NCBI RefSeq assembly: GCF_029433105.1
Contig: NZ_JARNTW010000023.1
Coordinates: 44,607 to 108,606, forward strand
From: Runella sp. MFBS21
Lineage (GTDB): Bacteria > Bacteroidota > Bacteroidia > Cytophagales > Spirosomataceae
DNA length: 64,000 nt
Reading direction: 5' to 3'
Below, piece by piece: positions 8,948 to 19,019 of this stretch (positions are counted from its first letter, which is position 1; every line of letters starts with the position of its first letter). The notes beneath the pieces are model-generated. The model ran no database searches. It saw only the letters and a list, made by a program, of their open reading frames with translations, and was not told where the DNA came from. A program made the position numbers and the translations under genes.

Positions 8948-9640
8948 ATGGAGACTTCCACCAAATTACTTTTTGTAGAAGATGATAAACGCATCTCAGA
9001 CGCTACCACCAATGGCCTCCAAAAACACGGCTTTGTAGTCGAGCCAGCCTATGATGGTTTTGTAGGGGCTCGCCTTGCCACTACTTATAATTACGACCTC
9101 ATTATTTTGGACATCAACCTGCCGCTCATGAATGGATTTGAGGTATGCAAGGCCATAAGGCAGCACGGAGTCGCTACGCCGATTTTGATGCTTACGGCCT
9201 TGGGCGAAATCGACGACCGCGTCAAAGGACTTGATTTTGGAGCAGACGATTATCTAGTTAAACCTTTCGATTTCAGGGAATTACTGGCGCGTATTCACGC
9301 CCTATTACGTCGTACCAATGCTACCCATGAACAAGCTTCAGAGATATTGAGAGAGGCCAACTTAGAGATGAACCTCGTCAATAAAACCGTAAGACGTAAC
9401 AATCAGCTCATCGACCTCACTGCTCGCGAGTATGAGCTGCTAGAGTTTTTGTTACGAAATAAAGGCCGCGTACTTTCAAAAATGGACATCATCGAACACG
9501 TATGGGAGCTTAATTTCGACACCAATACCAATGTCATAGAGGTATTTATCAATTATTTACGCAAAAAGATAGACCGTAATTTTGAGCCTAAATTGATTCA
9601 TACCAAAACAGGGCTGGGGTACTATTTAAAAGCCGACTAG
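8948..9640 (+). CDS. OmpR/PhoB-family response regulator
   Basis: 230 residues. Receiver domain with acidic pocket (FVEDDKR), phospho-acceptor Asp ~55 (LILDINLPLMNGFE), switch Thr (MLTALGE) and Lys (DYLVKPFD). The C-terminal winged helix has LTAREYELLEFLLRNKGRV and the typical end TKTGLGYYLK. It is 4 bp upstream of its cognate kinase and 7 bp downstream of DUF389. It is clearly paralogous to the regulator at 20401-21105 next to the metal-efflux genes. Confidence 0.93.
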   Translation: METSTKLLFVEDDKRISDATTNGLQKHGFVVEPAYDGFVGARLATTYNYDLIILDINLPLMNGFEVCKAIRQHGVATPILMLTALGEIDDRVKGLDFGADDYLVKPFDFRELLARIHALLRRTNATHEQASEILREANLEMNLVNKTVRRNNQLIDLTAREYELLEFLLRNKGRVLSKMDIIEHVWELNFDTNTNVIEVFINYLRKKIDRNFEPKLIHTKTGLGYYLKAD

Positions 9641-9643
9641 CTC

Positions 9644-11023
9644 ATGCAAATACGGTACAAAATAGCCTTACAATTTACCTTAATAGTACTGGCAATTTTG
9701 TTGGTATTTTCGGCTATTGTGTATTTTAGGGCAGAAAATCAACGCCGCACCAATTTTTATGACCGCCTTGCTCGCCGCGCCAAAACTACCGCCCGCTTAC
9801 TAGTTGATGTCAAAGAATTTAACACCACGCTCCTCAAGCTCATCGACCGAAACTCTTCATCTCGGCTCCCCGCCGAAGAGATATTCATCTATGATTATCG
9901 CAATTTGTTGCTTTATTCCAACCTCGAGAAGGTGTCTCCGTATGTCAATCATCAGCTCATCAACAATAGCCGCCTCCGAAGAGAAATAAGATTTTTGTAC
10001 GAAGAAAGAGCCGTGATTGGACTCCTATTTGAAGGAAGATATGACCGCTTTGTAGTCATTGCATCGGGAGTCGACAAAAACGGAAAACTCCAGCTTCAGG
10101 AGTTGGTTATTACCCTTCTATTTGCTTTTTTAGGAGGTATTGCTGTCACTATCGCCTTGTCTTTATTTTTTGCTAATCAAGCGTTACGTCCTATTCATAC
10201 TATCAATCAGGAAGTAGGGGAAATCACGGCTCGCAATCTCCGCAAACGCATCAATGAAGGCAATGGTAAAGATGAAATAGCGCAGCTAGCTACCAATTTT
10301 AATCTCATGCTAGAAAGGCTCGAACTTGCTTTTCAGCAGCAAAAACAATTTGTGTCCCAAGCTTCCCATGAGCTTCGTACGCCTCTTTCTGCCCTTAAAA
10401 CCGAAATTCAAGTAGGGTTGTCGGTACTTCACTCTTCAGAAGACCATCACCTGATTTTAAAAAATCTCCTCAAAGACACCGACCGCCTCATCGAATTATC
10501 CAATAGCCTACTTCAACTGGCCAGAATTCATGAAACCCCCGACCAACTTCCCTTTGATGAAGTGCGGATGGAAGAAGTACTCCTCAATGCCCAACAGGAG
10601 TTGCTTTCTGTACACACCGATTATCATATCAATTTTGATTTTGATCAGATACCCGAAGAAGATTACTTTACCCTTGTAAAAGGCAATGAGGCACTCTTAA
10701 AAAATGTGTTTGTAAATTTATTAGAAAATGCCTGCAAATATACCCCCAATCACCAAGCAACGCTTCGCTTAGGTTTTGATGAGCAATACTGCATCGTAAG
10801 GGTGATTGACCAAGGCATTGGGATTGCCAAAGTAGATTTACCTCATATTTTTCAGCCTTTTTATCGTTCCAAAAATGCCATTGATTATCAAGGCTTTGGC
10901 GTAGGGCTGTCGGTGGTTCAGCGCATCATTGATCTTCATGAGGGAAGTATTGAAGTAAAAAGCAAACAACACCTTGGGACTTCGTTTGTGGTTAAAATCA
11001 AACATTTGGGTCCTCAAAGCTAG
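9644..11023 (+). CDS. Sensor histidine kinase (HAMP-HisKA-HATPase_c)
   Basis: 459 residues. Membrane helix ~10-28, a periplasmic sensor of ~120 residues without a known domain, second helix ~157-180, HAMP linker (ALRPIHTINQEVGEI), HisKA box SQASHELRTPLSAL with His ~242, and N/G1/G2 boxes (NLLENACKYTP, DQGIGI, GFGVGLSVV). Its regulator is directly upstream. Periplasmic layout (YDRL..RA.TTA.LL...) is shared with the kinase at 21102-22487, so the two pairs arose by duplication. Signal unknown. Confidence 0.92.
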   Translation: MQIRYKIALQFTLIVLAILLVFSAIVYFRAENQRRTNFYDRLARRAKTTARLLVDVKEFNTTLLKLIDRNSSSRLPAEEIFIYDYRNLLLYSNLEKVSPYVNHQLINNSRLRREIRFLYEERAVIGLLFEGRYDRFVVIASGVDKNGKLQLQELVITLLFAFLGGIAVTIALSLFFANQALRPIHTINQEVGEITARNLRKRINEGNGKDEIAQLATNFNLMLERLELAFQQQKQFVSQASHELRTPLSALKTEIQVGLSVLHSSEDHHLILKNLLKDTDRLIELSNSLLQLARIHETPDQLPFDEVRMEEVLLNAQQELLSVHTDYHINFDFDQIPEEDYFTLVKGNEALLKNVFVNLLENACKYTPNHQATLRLGFDEQYCIVRVIDQGIGIAKVDLPHIFQPFYRSKNAIDYQGFGVGLSVVQRIIDLHEGSIEVKSKQHLGTSFVVKIKHLGPQS

Positions 11024-11146
11024 GATGTTGTGACTCCATTTTTTTTGTCTTCTAAGAAAATTCTAATTTGTCGTTAAGGTGTTCTTAAGTTTTGGGTAAA
11101 ACCTTTGTATCATCAAAATGAAAGTTCCACCCAAAAACATAAGACT

Positions 11147-12067
11147 ATGGAATGGACTGCTCAAAACTCAAAACTCATCGCTGGCGTACTAGCCTTGTTG
11201 CTCACCGGCAGCGTTATAGGAGGCATTTATTTCTGGGATAAAACAGGGGACTTGGCCAAAGAAAATGACAAAACAACGCTTAAAGCAGATTCGTTGTTGT
11301 CCGTCAAGCTCAGTCTCGAACGCGATATTCATAACCTCAGCCAAGAACTCGCTTCTGCCAACACTGATAAAGAATCGCTCAACCAAAAACTCAATTCCAC
11401 CCAAAAACTTCTTTCTCAAAAGAACCAAATTCTGACCCGTCTTCAAAAAGAGAGTAAAATACAACAAGAAGATGTATCAGACCTCAACAATCAAGTAGCA
11501 GAGTTGACACAGCTCAAAAACGATTTGAAGGCAGAGATTGAGACCTATCAAAACGAAAAGAACAAATGGGTTGCCGAAAACAATTCTCTAAAAAAATCAA
11601 ATGAAGGTCTTCAAACTCAAGTCAATGACCTTACTACTCAGCTTGGTGGCATGGTCTCAAAAGACCTTATTACGGCCAATAACTTTAGGGTAGATGTACT
11701 GAAAAATAACAACAAAGTAACCGCGAAAGCCAAAAAAGCAAATACCATTTTGGTTTCGTTGACACTTCCTAAAGCACTCTCAGGCGAAGGGTCTCAGCAA
11801 GTCTATCTGAGTCTGACCGATTTAGAAAATCGTCCGATGAGTGGGGCTATCCAAAATGTAAACGTAAAAAACAATGAATCTACCCTCGAAGTACCTGTTC
11901 ATGTAGTTCAATCAGCAGATTTTGGCCGTAACCCTCAAAAGATTGTTTTTGAATTTGAGCCTTCTACCAAAGTACCTGACGGCACTTACAAAGCGAATGT
12001 GTATACCACCAATGCCTACTTAGGCTCGATAGAATTTCATTTAAGAGATAGTTTTCTGTTTTTCTAA
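11147..12067 (+). CDS. Membrane-anchored periplasmic coiled-coil protein, unknown family
   Basis: About 306 residues from ATG 11147. A longer reading needs a TTG at 11105 and adds an unconvincing N-terminus. One hydrophobic helix (~10-28) is followed by a heptad-rich coiled coil of ~130 residues (LKADSLLSVKLSLERDI...LTTQLGGM) and a beta-rich C-terminal domain of ~120 residues. It is probably inner-membrane anchored with the bulk in the periplasm. No family recognised. It follows the two-component operon after 120 bp and could belong to its regulon. Confidence 0.75.
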   Translation: MEWTAQNSKLIAGVLALLLTGSVIGGIYFWDKTGDLAKENDKTTLKADSLLSVKLSLERDIHNLSQELASANTDKESLNQKLNSTQKLLSQKNQILTRLQKESKIQQEDVSDLNNQVAELTQLKNDLKAEIETYQNEKNKWVAENNSLKKSNEGLQTQVNDLTTQLGGMVSKDLITANNFRVDVLKNNNKVTAKAKKANTILVSLTLPKALSGEGSQQVYLSLTDLENRPMSGAIQNVNVKNNESTLEVPVHVVQSADFGRNPQKIVFEFEPSTKVPDGTYKANVYTTNAYLGSIEFHLRDSFLFF

Positions 12068-12213
12068 AATATTTCATCCAAGTCGTAGTTACTACCCCCC
12101 CAAATCGTAGTTACCCGTTAATTCCACACCGTTATTATTTGCTCTCCACACCTTTTCTATTACTTGATTTGCCCGCCTTACATCTTTTTCGTTAACCTAA
12201 AACAACCACACGC

Positions 12214-13914
12214 ATGAAAAAGATTTTTCGCCCCCTAACGGTCAGTCTGATATGTCTGACCTTAGGAATTCTATCCCTACAAGCCCAAGATATTCAAAGT
12301 GCTATCCAATGGCTCGATAGAAATCAACCCAATAAAGCAATACAAACTTTACAGGATATTCACCAAACTCAACCAACGCGTCAGACATACTTTTATAGTG
12401 GCTACTTAGCAATTCGTACCAACCGTCTCTCGGAAGCGCAGCAATATTTTGAAAAAGGAACGGCACTCGACGAAAAGCGCCATCCTCTTAACAAAACGGG
12501 TTTAGGAATTGTAGCTTTCTTAGAAGGACGTACCGCCGACGCTGACCAAATTTTGGAAGAAGTTTTAAAAGCTAGCAAAGGCAAAGACCCCGAAATCCTT
12601 TGGCGCATTGGAGAAGCCTATACCGGTTATGCGCAAGTAATCAACGATGTAGATACTCCCCTCTATCCACATCACAATGCTCAAAAAGCCATTGATTATC
12701 TTGAGCAAGCCCTAAAACGCGATAAGAAAAATGGAGGTATTTGGCTTACCTTAGGCGATGCACGCGCCTTGGCTACTCCCACCAACGGTGGACCCGCCGT
12801 AACTGCCTACGAATATGCAATGGAATACCTTCCCAATCGCAGTCTTCCAAACCATCGTATCGGAAATATATACTGGGCGGGCAAAAGCTATAACCTCGCT
12901 TCTGATTATTATAAGGCTGCTCTTGGAGCCGATTCGCTTTATACACCTTCTTATTTGCAATTGGCCGAACTAAGCTTCCAAACCAATAAATTCAAGGACG
13001 CCGCTGCCAATATGGATAAATACCTATGGCTAGTCGAAACCCCCACCGCCGAATTACGCTATCGGTCAGGGCAGTTTGATTATCTAGCTAGGCAATATTC
13101 TAGAGCGGTAGAAAAACTAGTACAAGTCAAAAAAGATATAGAATCGCCCGTCAAATATCGTTTATTGGGGAGGTCATATTTTAGTCTAAAAGACTATGAC
13201 AAATCTATCCAAAACCTAGAAACTTTTCTAGAAAAAGCGCCCGACAAAGCCGAAGGACTTGAGTATAAACTACTTGGCAGAGCTTATCAAAACACTACCG
13301 ATACTACCATTGCCAAAGATTCGATAGCGGTGTTTTATTTGGCCAAAGCCGCCAAAACCGATACTACCGAAAATCTCTACAGCGAAATTGCCGAAATGAG
13401 CTATCGCCTCAAAAACTACAAAGACGTAGTAAAATACGTGGAGGCTGGCGAAAAACGCTTCAACAAATCGTCAGTTAAAGACAAATTTTGGCTTGCTATG
13501 GCTGCTTACAAAATGGGTCCCAACGACTCTACAATGTACCTGAAAGCAGATTCGGCTTTTGCGGCTGTGCAGGAAAGTAGTCCCGACCACCTTCCTACTA
13601 TTCTGTACCGCGCCAAGTCCAATTACTATGGATACGCGGGTCAAGATACCACCTTTGCTAAGTCGGTTCCGTTTTATGAGCGTTTTGTGGAATTGGCCTA
13701 CACCAAAAAAGAAGAAAAGAAATTTAAGTATGACATGAAAATCGCCCTTAAATTCTTGTATTCTTACTATACCGCCATTGAAAACGACCCTGCCAAAGCC
13801 TTGGAGTTTGCTCAAAAAGGAAAAGAATTGGACCCCGCCGACAAAGATTTTAATGATATGATAGCTCAACTTGACAAGCGAGTCCCCGACTCAGCTAGTC
13901 CTAAACCCCAATAA
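12214..13914 (+). CDS. Exported TPR-repeat protein
   Basis: 566 residues with a signal peptide ending at QAQD (~residue 25). The mature part is a chain of tetratricopeptide-like helical pairs; AIQTLQDIHQTQPTRQTYFYSGYLA, AIDYLEQALKRDKKNGGIWLTLGDA and KSIQNLETFLEKAPDKAEGLEYKL are clear units. This is a periplasmic scaffold with no enzymatic motif. It is transcribed alone and ends at a terminator inside the converging DUF2490 gene. Confidence 0.82.
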   Translation: MKKIFRPLTVSLICLTLGILSLQAQDIQSAIQWLDRNQPNKAIQTLQDIHQTQPTRQTYFYSGYLAIRTNRLSEAQQYFEKGTALDEKRHPLNKTGLGIVAFLEGRTADADQILEEVLKASKGKDPEILWRIGEAYTGYAQVINDVDTPLYPHHNAQKAIDYLEQALKRDKKNGGIWLTLGDARALATPTNGGPAVTAYEYAMEYLPNRSLPNHRIGNIYWAGKSYNLASDYYKAALGADSLYTPSYLQLAELSFQTNKFKDAAANMDKYLWLVETPTAELRYRSGQFDYLARQYSRAVEKLVQVKKDIESPVKYRLLGRSYFSLKDYDKSIQNLETFLEKAPDKAEGLEYKLLGRAYQNTTDTTIAKDSIAVFYLAKAAKTDTTENLYSEIAEMSYRLKNYKDVVKYVEAGEKRFNKSSVKDKFWLAMAAYKMGPNDSTMYLKADSAFAAVQESSPDHLPTILYRAKSNYYGYAGQDTTFAKSVPFYERFVELAYTKKEEKKFKYDMKIALKFLYSYYTAIENDPAKALEFAQKGKELDPADKDFNDMIAQLDKRVPDSASPKPQ

Positions 13915-13943
13915 TCTGATTGTTTTCGTGGCTGTATGTTGAC

Positions 13944-14669
13944 TCATTGGCTACTACTTCTGGTAGTAGTCAATTTTTTTTTATGCTTAGATTTTTTGAA
14001 AGGTTTAATAGAAAACTCCAAATCCAACCCCATTATAAAATTTTGTTTGGCATTGTTGGTTGCCAAAATAGGCTGCCATATAAAATAAGGGTTTAGCACT
14101 TGATTTTTTATAAACTCATACTTCAATCCAACTGAGTTTTGCCAGTTATCTGTTTTGAAGTATAGATTTTTTTTCAATGCATAAAAAGGCTCTGCATAAG
14201 CATAAACATCAAATTTTTTATTGAGCTTATATTTAAGAGTCAAACGAGGTCTAAAATAAGCGTCAGTATCAAATCTAATCTCATCATCTCCTATAAACCG
14301 CTGATTCTGATATTGAATAGCGGGTCTAAAATTCAATGTCCAGTGATTTAATTTTACCCTCGCCGAAACTCCCAAAAAATATCGATGAAAAACTCCCCTA
14401 TCTACCAAAGCTAACCGATAATTGGCAACTCCTCGGAAGTTTTTGTTGAAATCGTATTCGAGAATTCCAAACAAATAAGATCCTTTATAATAGGTAACAT
14501 CTTCAATAAATCTGCTACGATACTGAGCTGTAAAAGCCCACTTTTTAGGCAAATTAAATTCTAGCGAGGTTCCAGGCCATAATTGAGTGTCAGTAATAGT
14601 CCGCTGCCCAATCCCTATCAAAGGCAAGCAAGTCAGTACAAAAACGAATGAGCTAGGTAGGATTTTCAT
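13944..14669 (-). CDS. DUF2490 outer-membrane beta-barrel protein
   Basis: 241 residues with a signal peptide (PLIGIGQ). The mature part alternates amphipathic beta strands with aromatic ends (FTAQYRSRFIEDV, FRPRLTLKYKL, NSVGLKYEFI) as in DUF2490 barrels. The C-terminus is Lys/Ser-rich and overlaps the terminator of the converging TPR gene. It follows the CusA-type gene on the same strand by 49 bp and may be the last gene of the efflux operon. Function unknown. Confidence 0.75.
   Translation of the reverse strand: MKILPSSFVFVLTCLPLIGIGQRTITDTQLWPGTSLEFNLPKKWAFTAQYRSRFIEDVTYYKGSYLFGILEYDFNKNFRGVANYRLALVDRGVFHRYFLGVSARVKLNHWTLNFRPAIQYQNQRFIGDDEIRFDTDAYFRPRLTLKYKLNKKFDVYAYAEPFYALKKNLYFKTDNWQNSVGLKYEFIKNQVLNPYFIWQPILATNNAKQNFIMGLDLEFSIKPFKKSKHKKKLTTTRSSSQ
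13951..13983 (+). terminator. Terminator of the TPR gene
   Basis: CTACTAC (13951-13957) pairs with GTAGTAG (13963-13969) and is followed by TCAA and a run of about nine T. It lies 37 bp after the TPR stop and within the 3' end of the convergent DUF2490 gene. Confidence 0.75.
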
Positions 14670-14718
14670 CCTTGAATTCGATTATAGTTTCAGGATCTCG
14701 TTAAGAATTATTTTTTAC

Positions 14719-17700
14719 TTAATCTAAATCCCTCATTGTGTGAACGTTGTGACGATAGAAAAAGCGATAAATAATCGGGAAGATAAGCAACGTCAACACC
14801 GTAGCGGTAATCAGCCCTCCAATTACCACAATCGCCAGAGGTTTTTGGGTTTCGGAGCCGATACCCGTCGAAACTGCCGCAGGTAATAGTCCAATCGCCG
14901 CCATCATAGCCGTCATTACTACGGGCCTAATCCGAGATTTTACGCCCTCTCGTATGGCGGTGTCGAGAGACATTCGGGAAGCTAGGTTTTTGTTGAACAC
15001 CGAAATCAGAATGACCCCATTTTGAACACAAATCCCAAACAAAGCAATGAAACCTACCCCTGCCGAAATTCCAAAATTCATATGGGTAAAATGCAAGGCC
15101 AATATACCTCCTATCAATGCAAAGGGCACATTGATGAGGACCAGCCCGGCATCTTTGGCATTGCCGAAGGTGATAAAAAGCAATACAAAAATTGCCGCAA
15201 GGCTAATCGGCACTACTTGACCAAGGCGTTCGGTAGCACGCACTTGGTTTTCAAACTCTCCCGTCCAATCAATCGAATAGCCTTTTGGCAATGTCTTTAA
15301 GATAGGCTCTACTTTTTTCTGTGCTTCGGCGATGGTACTTCCTAAATCGCGCTCTCGCACCGAAAATTTCACCCCAATAAATCGTTTGTTGTTGTCGCGA
15401 TACACAAAAGCCGGCCCTGTTACTTTGCGTAGAGTAGCGATCTCTTTGAGCGGGATTTTACTCCCCTTCAAAGTAGGCACCATCAGCATCAAAATATCGT
15501 CTTCATTGCGGCGGTATTGCTCTTGATAACGTAACCGAATATCAAACTTCCGCTCTCCTTCATAGAGAATAGAGGCAGTTTTTCCGCCAATCGCCATCTC
15601 AATCACCGCTTGGGCATCGGCAATACTGACGCCATAAAGCGCCATTTTGTGGTCATGCAGGATGACACTCATTTCGGGCTGCCCCGTATTTCTTAAAATC
15701 CCCGCATCTTTTACACCTGGTACCGCCTTGATTTCCTCCAAAACTTGGTCGGCTAAGGCATCTAATTTATCAAGGTCTTCGCCGTAGATTTTGATGGCAT
15801 TGGAGGCTTTTATGCCAGCGGCGGCTTCGGCCACGTTATCGATAATGGGCTGTGAATAGTTGTAGGTAATCCCCTGAAAATGAGACAAATCATGATCTAG
15901 CTCCTCAATAATGTCATCTACCGATTTGCCGTTAAGTTCTTCTTTGGGTTTGAGATCTACCTGAAATTGCAAGAAGTTAAAGCCATTGGGGTCGGTACCG
16001 TCGTTTGACCTACCTTCTTGCGAAAGTACTTGTTTTACTTCTTTATGATTATTGATTTTTTGTCTAATAATCCGCGCAATCTTCACACTTTCGTTTTGAG
16101 AATAACTCATCGGTAGCTCTGCCGTAATCCACAAAGAGCCTTCGTTGAGCTGTGGCAAAAACTCAGTTCCGAGCAATTTGGCCGAAAACAAAGTAGTTCC
16201 TAAAAACACTAATGAAGCAAAAACGCTTATTTTCTTGTGTTTATAACAAAACTCAAAGCCACGGCTTACCCAAGTATCAAAAAATCGAACGATAGGATTT
16301 GACTTTTCTCTTACGTTTTTTCGTAATAAAAACGAACAAAGTACCGGCACCAAAGTAAGGGTGTACAACAACGCCCCTAGTAAAGCAAAACCTAAGGTAA
16401 AGGCCAAAGGACTAAACATTTTACCTTCGACTTTCTGAAAACTAAAGATGGGCAGCAATGCCGTAATAATGATAAGTTTTGAAAAAAAGACGGCCTTACC
16501 AAGCTCTCCACCCGTTTTTTTGATAAGACCTAACTTGGCCAATTTGTTAAACTTATCCATGCCTTTTTTGTGGGCAAGGTGATCGAGTGTTACAAATATC
16601 CCCTCTACCATCACCACTGCTCCGTCAATGATAATCCCAAAATCGACGGCTCCCATAGAGAGCAGGTTTGCGGACATCCCCCTCATACGCAAGCACATGA
16701 AAGCAAACAACAACGCCAAAGGAATCACAATAGACACAATGAGCGTGGTGCGCCAATCGGCCATAAACAAAAATACAATCACCGTCACAAACAAAATCCC
16801 TTCGAAAAGATTGTGTAAGACCGTTTTGGTACAAAAATCAATCAAATTGTCACGGTCATAAAAAGTCACCATTTTCACATCTGGCGGCAATATCTTGGTA
16901 TTTAGCTCTTCGATTTTGGCTTTGACTCGCCCCAATACTTCACTAGGGTTCTCGCCTTTACGTTGCACTACGATACCTTCTACTACGTCGTCATTTTGGT
17001 CAAGTCCTACTTGTCCTACCCTTGGCAGATTAGATTCTTTCACGTCTGCTACGTTTCTGACCAAAATAGGATTATCATTCACATACTGTACAATGATGTT
17101 TTCGATGTCGGCGATAGAGTTGAGCAATCCTATTCCCCGCACTACATAGGCCTGTCCATTCTTTTCGATTACATCTCCACCTACGTTGACGTTGCTTTTG
17201 GTCACCGCTTCATATACTTCTAAGGGCGTAATACCGTATTTGGCAAGCTGCGTAGGGTTGACCTGAATTTCGTAGATTTTTTCTCTTCCGCCAAACGCCA
17301 CTACATCTGCTACGCCTGGCACACTTCTTAATTGTCTATCAATCACCCAATTGTGCAAAGTCAACAACTCTCTACTATCGCGATCTTTGCTTTCGAGCGT
17401 AAATCTGAAGATTTCGCCCGTAGGGCCGTATGGAGGCTGCACATCCGGCTCCACTCCATCGGGCAGCGATACCGTTCGGAGTTGGTTATTGACTTGTTGT
17501 CGGGCAAAAAAATCTTCTACATCGTCCTCAAAAATGATTTTGATGATACTCAACCCAAACATTGTCACGCTCCGCACGTTGGTTTTGCGCTGTACAGAGT
17601 TCATGGCTACTTCAATAGGCACTGTCACAAAACGCTCTATTTCTTCGGCACTACGTCCGTTCCATTCCGTAACTACAATGATTTGGGTATTGGTCACGTC

Positions 17701-17829
17701 GGGAAAGGCCTCCAAAGGAGTGTTGAGATAGCTCACCACGCCCGAAATCACCAACACGCCCGTCATGAAGAAAACAAAGAATCGGTTTTTGAGTGAAAAA
17801 CCTACTATTCCTCTAATAAATTTGTTCAT
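14719..17829 (-). CDS. Heavy-metal efflux RND transporter, inner-membrane pump (CusA/CzcA type)
   Basis: 1036 residues, normal for HME-RND pumps. Twelve-helix layout with TM1 ~10-30, two large periplasmic loops, and the conserved TM4 acidic motif (MGAVDFGIIIDGAVVMVEGI) that carries protons. Periplasmic pore-domain motif PDVTNTQI follows TM1. It drives export of Cu/Ag or Zn/Co/Cd; metal-binding Met residues are not enriched, so specificity is left open. It is the second gene of the operon adaptor-pump after tolC, and divergent from a two-component system. Confidence 0.92.
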   Translation of the reverse strand: MNKFIRGIVGFSLKNRFFVFFMTGVLVISGVVSYLNTPLEAFPDVTNTQIIVVTEWNGRSAEEIERFVTVPIEVAMNSVQRKTNVRSVTMFGLSIIKIIFEDDVEDFFARQQVNNQLRTVSLPDGVEPDVQPPYGPTGEIFRFTLESKDRDSRELLTLHNWVIDRQLRSVPGVADVVAFGGREKIYEIQVNPTQLAKYGITPLEVYEAVTKSNVNVGGDVIEKNGQAYVVRGIGLLNSIADIENIIVQYVNDNPILVRNVADVKESNLPRVGQVGLDQNDDVVEGIVVQRKGENPSEVLGRVKAKIEELNTKILPPDVKMVTFYDRDNLIDFCTKTVLHNLFEGILFVTVIVFLFMADWRTTLIVSIVIPLALLFAFMCLRMRGMSANLLSMGAVDFGIIIDGAVVMVEGIFVTLDHLAHKKGMDKFNKLAKLGLIKKTGGELGKAVFFSKLIIITALLPIFSFQKVEGKMFSPLAFTLGFALLGALLYTLTLVPVLCSFLLRKNVREKSNPIVRFFDTWVSRGFEFCYKHKKISVFASLVFLGTTLFSAKLLGTEFLPQLNEGSLWITAELPMSYSQNESVKIARIIRQKINNHKEVKQVLSQEGRSNDGTDPNGFNFLQFQVDLKPKEELNGKSVDDIIEELDHDLSHFQGITYNYSQPIIDNVAEAAAGIKASNAIKIYGEDLDKLDALADQVLEEIKAVPGVKDAGILRNTGQPEMSVILHDHKMALYGVSIADAQAVIEMAIGGKTASILYEGERKFDIRLRYQEQYRRNEDDILMLMVPTLKGSKIPLKEIATLRKVTGPAFVYRDNNKRFIGVKFSVRERDLGSTIAEAQKKVEPILKTLPKGYSIDWTGEFENQVRATERLGQVVPISLAAIFVLLFITFGNAKDAGLVLINVPFALIGGILALHFTHMNFGISAGVGFIALFGICVQNGVILISVFNKNLASRMSLDTAIREGVKSRIRPVVMTAMMAAIGLLPAAVSTGIGSETQKPLAIVVIGGLITATVLTLLIFPIIYRFFYRHNVHTMRDLD

Positions 17830-17849
17830 AAGTCAATAAGGATCAGCCT

Positions 17850-18935
17850 TTAATCATTTAAAGCATCATATACCAACAATTGATTTTTGGATATGACCTG
17901 TTCATCAGTTCTCAAACCTGCACGTATATACGCTATATCATTGAGCATTTTATAGACCTGCACTTCACGCGTCTCAATATCGGAACGATTGCGGAACACC
18001 ATCACCCAGTTTTTGCTACGGTCAAAAATCACCGAACTTGCCGGAATCGCTATCATCTCTCCTCCTTCATTGAACTTGAGCGATACCGTAGCGTGCATTT
18101 CAGGCTTGAGTTTATAGCCTACATTGTTGAGTCTGATTCTTACTTTCATGGTTTTGGTGTCGGGGTCGAGTACGTTATAGATTTTGTCAACGCCCCCTCT
18201 AAACAATTCATCCCCATAGCTAATTGTCTGTATATCAGCCTTCATACCCAATTTCACTTTCGGAATATCACTTTCGTTGACATTGGCCATGACCCATACT
18301 TCACTGATTTGACCCACGGTAAAAATCTGCTCGTCGTTGTCGGAGCGTAACTGCATACCGGGATTCACATTTTTACTAATCACAAAACCATCAATCGGGG
18401 ATTTGACCAAATAAACGGGAGTCTTGCCGAGTCCGTAAATCCGAAATACTTCTTTGATACGATTCAATTCAGCCTGCGCATTTTCGAGTTCTTTTTTGGC
18501 TGCCACCACTTCGCGTTGCGAATTGAGCTTGCTATCAAAAAGCTCCTCTGCGGTTTTGAGGTTTTTTTCGGCTACCAACACCTCCGCTTGTGCCTGAATC
18601 ATTTGGCGCTCAAAATCAGCCACTTCGCCCGAACGTATCGTAGCAAGGACTTGTCCTTTGCGGACATAATCCCCTAGCTCTACGCTTACATTTTCGACAT
18701 TGCCGCCCACCAACGGAAACACTTTAATGACACGGTTTTCGTCGGCAATCACCTTTCCGACAAGCGTTAATTCGCTCCGTACCGGTTCGGTTTTTACGGT
18801 GGCAAGCTCAATACGCTTCATCATCGTATCTGATAGCATAAAGGCCTTGATTTCTTCGGCAGTAGTTTGTTTTTTGTCGCAGCCTGCCAACCAAACGCCT
18901 CCAGAAATTAGTAAAAATAAAAGGCTCTTTTTCAT
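17850..18935 (-). CDS. RND efflux periplasmic adaptor lipoprotein (CusB/CzcB type)
   Basis: 361 residues with lipobox LAGC at ~19. Barrel-sandwich/lipoyl halves flank an alpha-helical hairpin (residues ~110-170, VLVAEKNLKTAEELFDSKLNS), then beta-barrel and membrane-proximal domains. It links the inner-membrane pump to the TolC-like channel. Twenty bp upstream of the pump gene and 84 bp downstream of the channel gene, all on one strand. Confidence 0.92.
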   Translation of the reverse strand: MKKSLLFLLISGGVWLAGCDKKQTTAEEIKAFMLSDTMMKRIELATVKTEPVRSELTLVGKVIADENRVIKVFPLVGGNVENVSVELGDYVRKGQVLATIRSGEVADFERQMIQAQAEVLVAEKNLKTAEELFDSKLNSQREVVAAKKELENAQAELNRIKEVFRIYGLGKTPVYLVKSPIDGFVISKNVNPGMQLRSDNDEQIFTVGQISEVWVMANVNESDIPKVKLGMKADIQTISYGDELFRGGVDKIYNVLDPDTKTMKVRIRLNNVGYKLKPEMHATVSLKFNEGGEMIAIPASSVIFDRSKNWVMVFRNRSDIETREVQVYKMLNDIAYIRAGLRTDEQVISKNQLLVYDALND

Positions 18936-19019
18936 TAGTTAAAAAGTTCTTGTATTATGTCAGGCTTTCCAAGTTTAGGTATCGAGTGAGTAAAAAACTT
19001 GGAAAGTCTAGCAGTACAT

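Noticed and set aside
17332..17796. Long plus-strand open frame antisense to the CusA-type gene (and similar ones within 14.7-19 kb)
   Set aside because: Codon pattern and conserved RND motifs are on the minus strand; the antisense frames have no protein family features.
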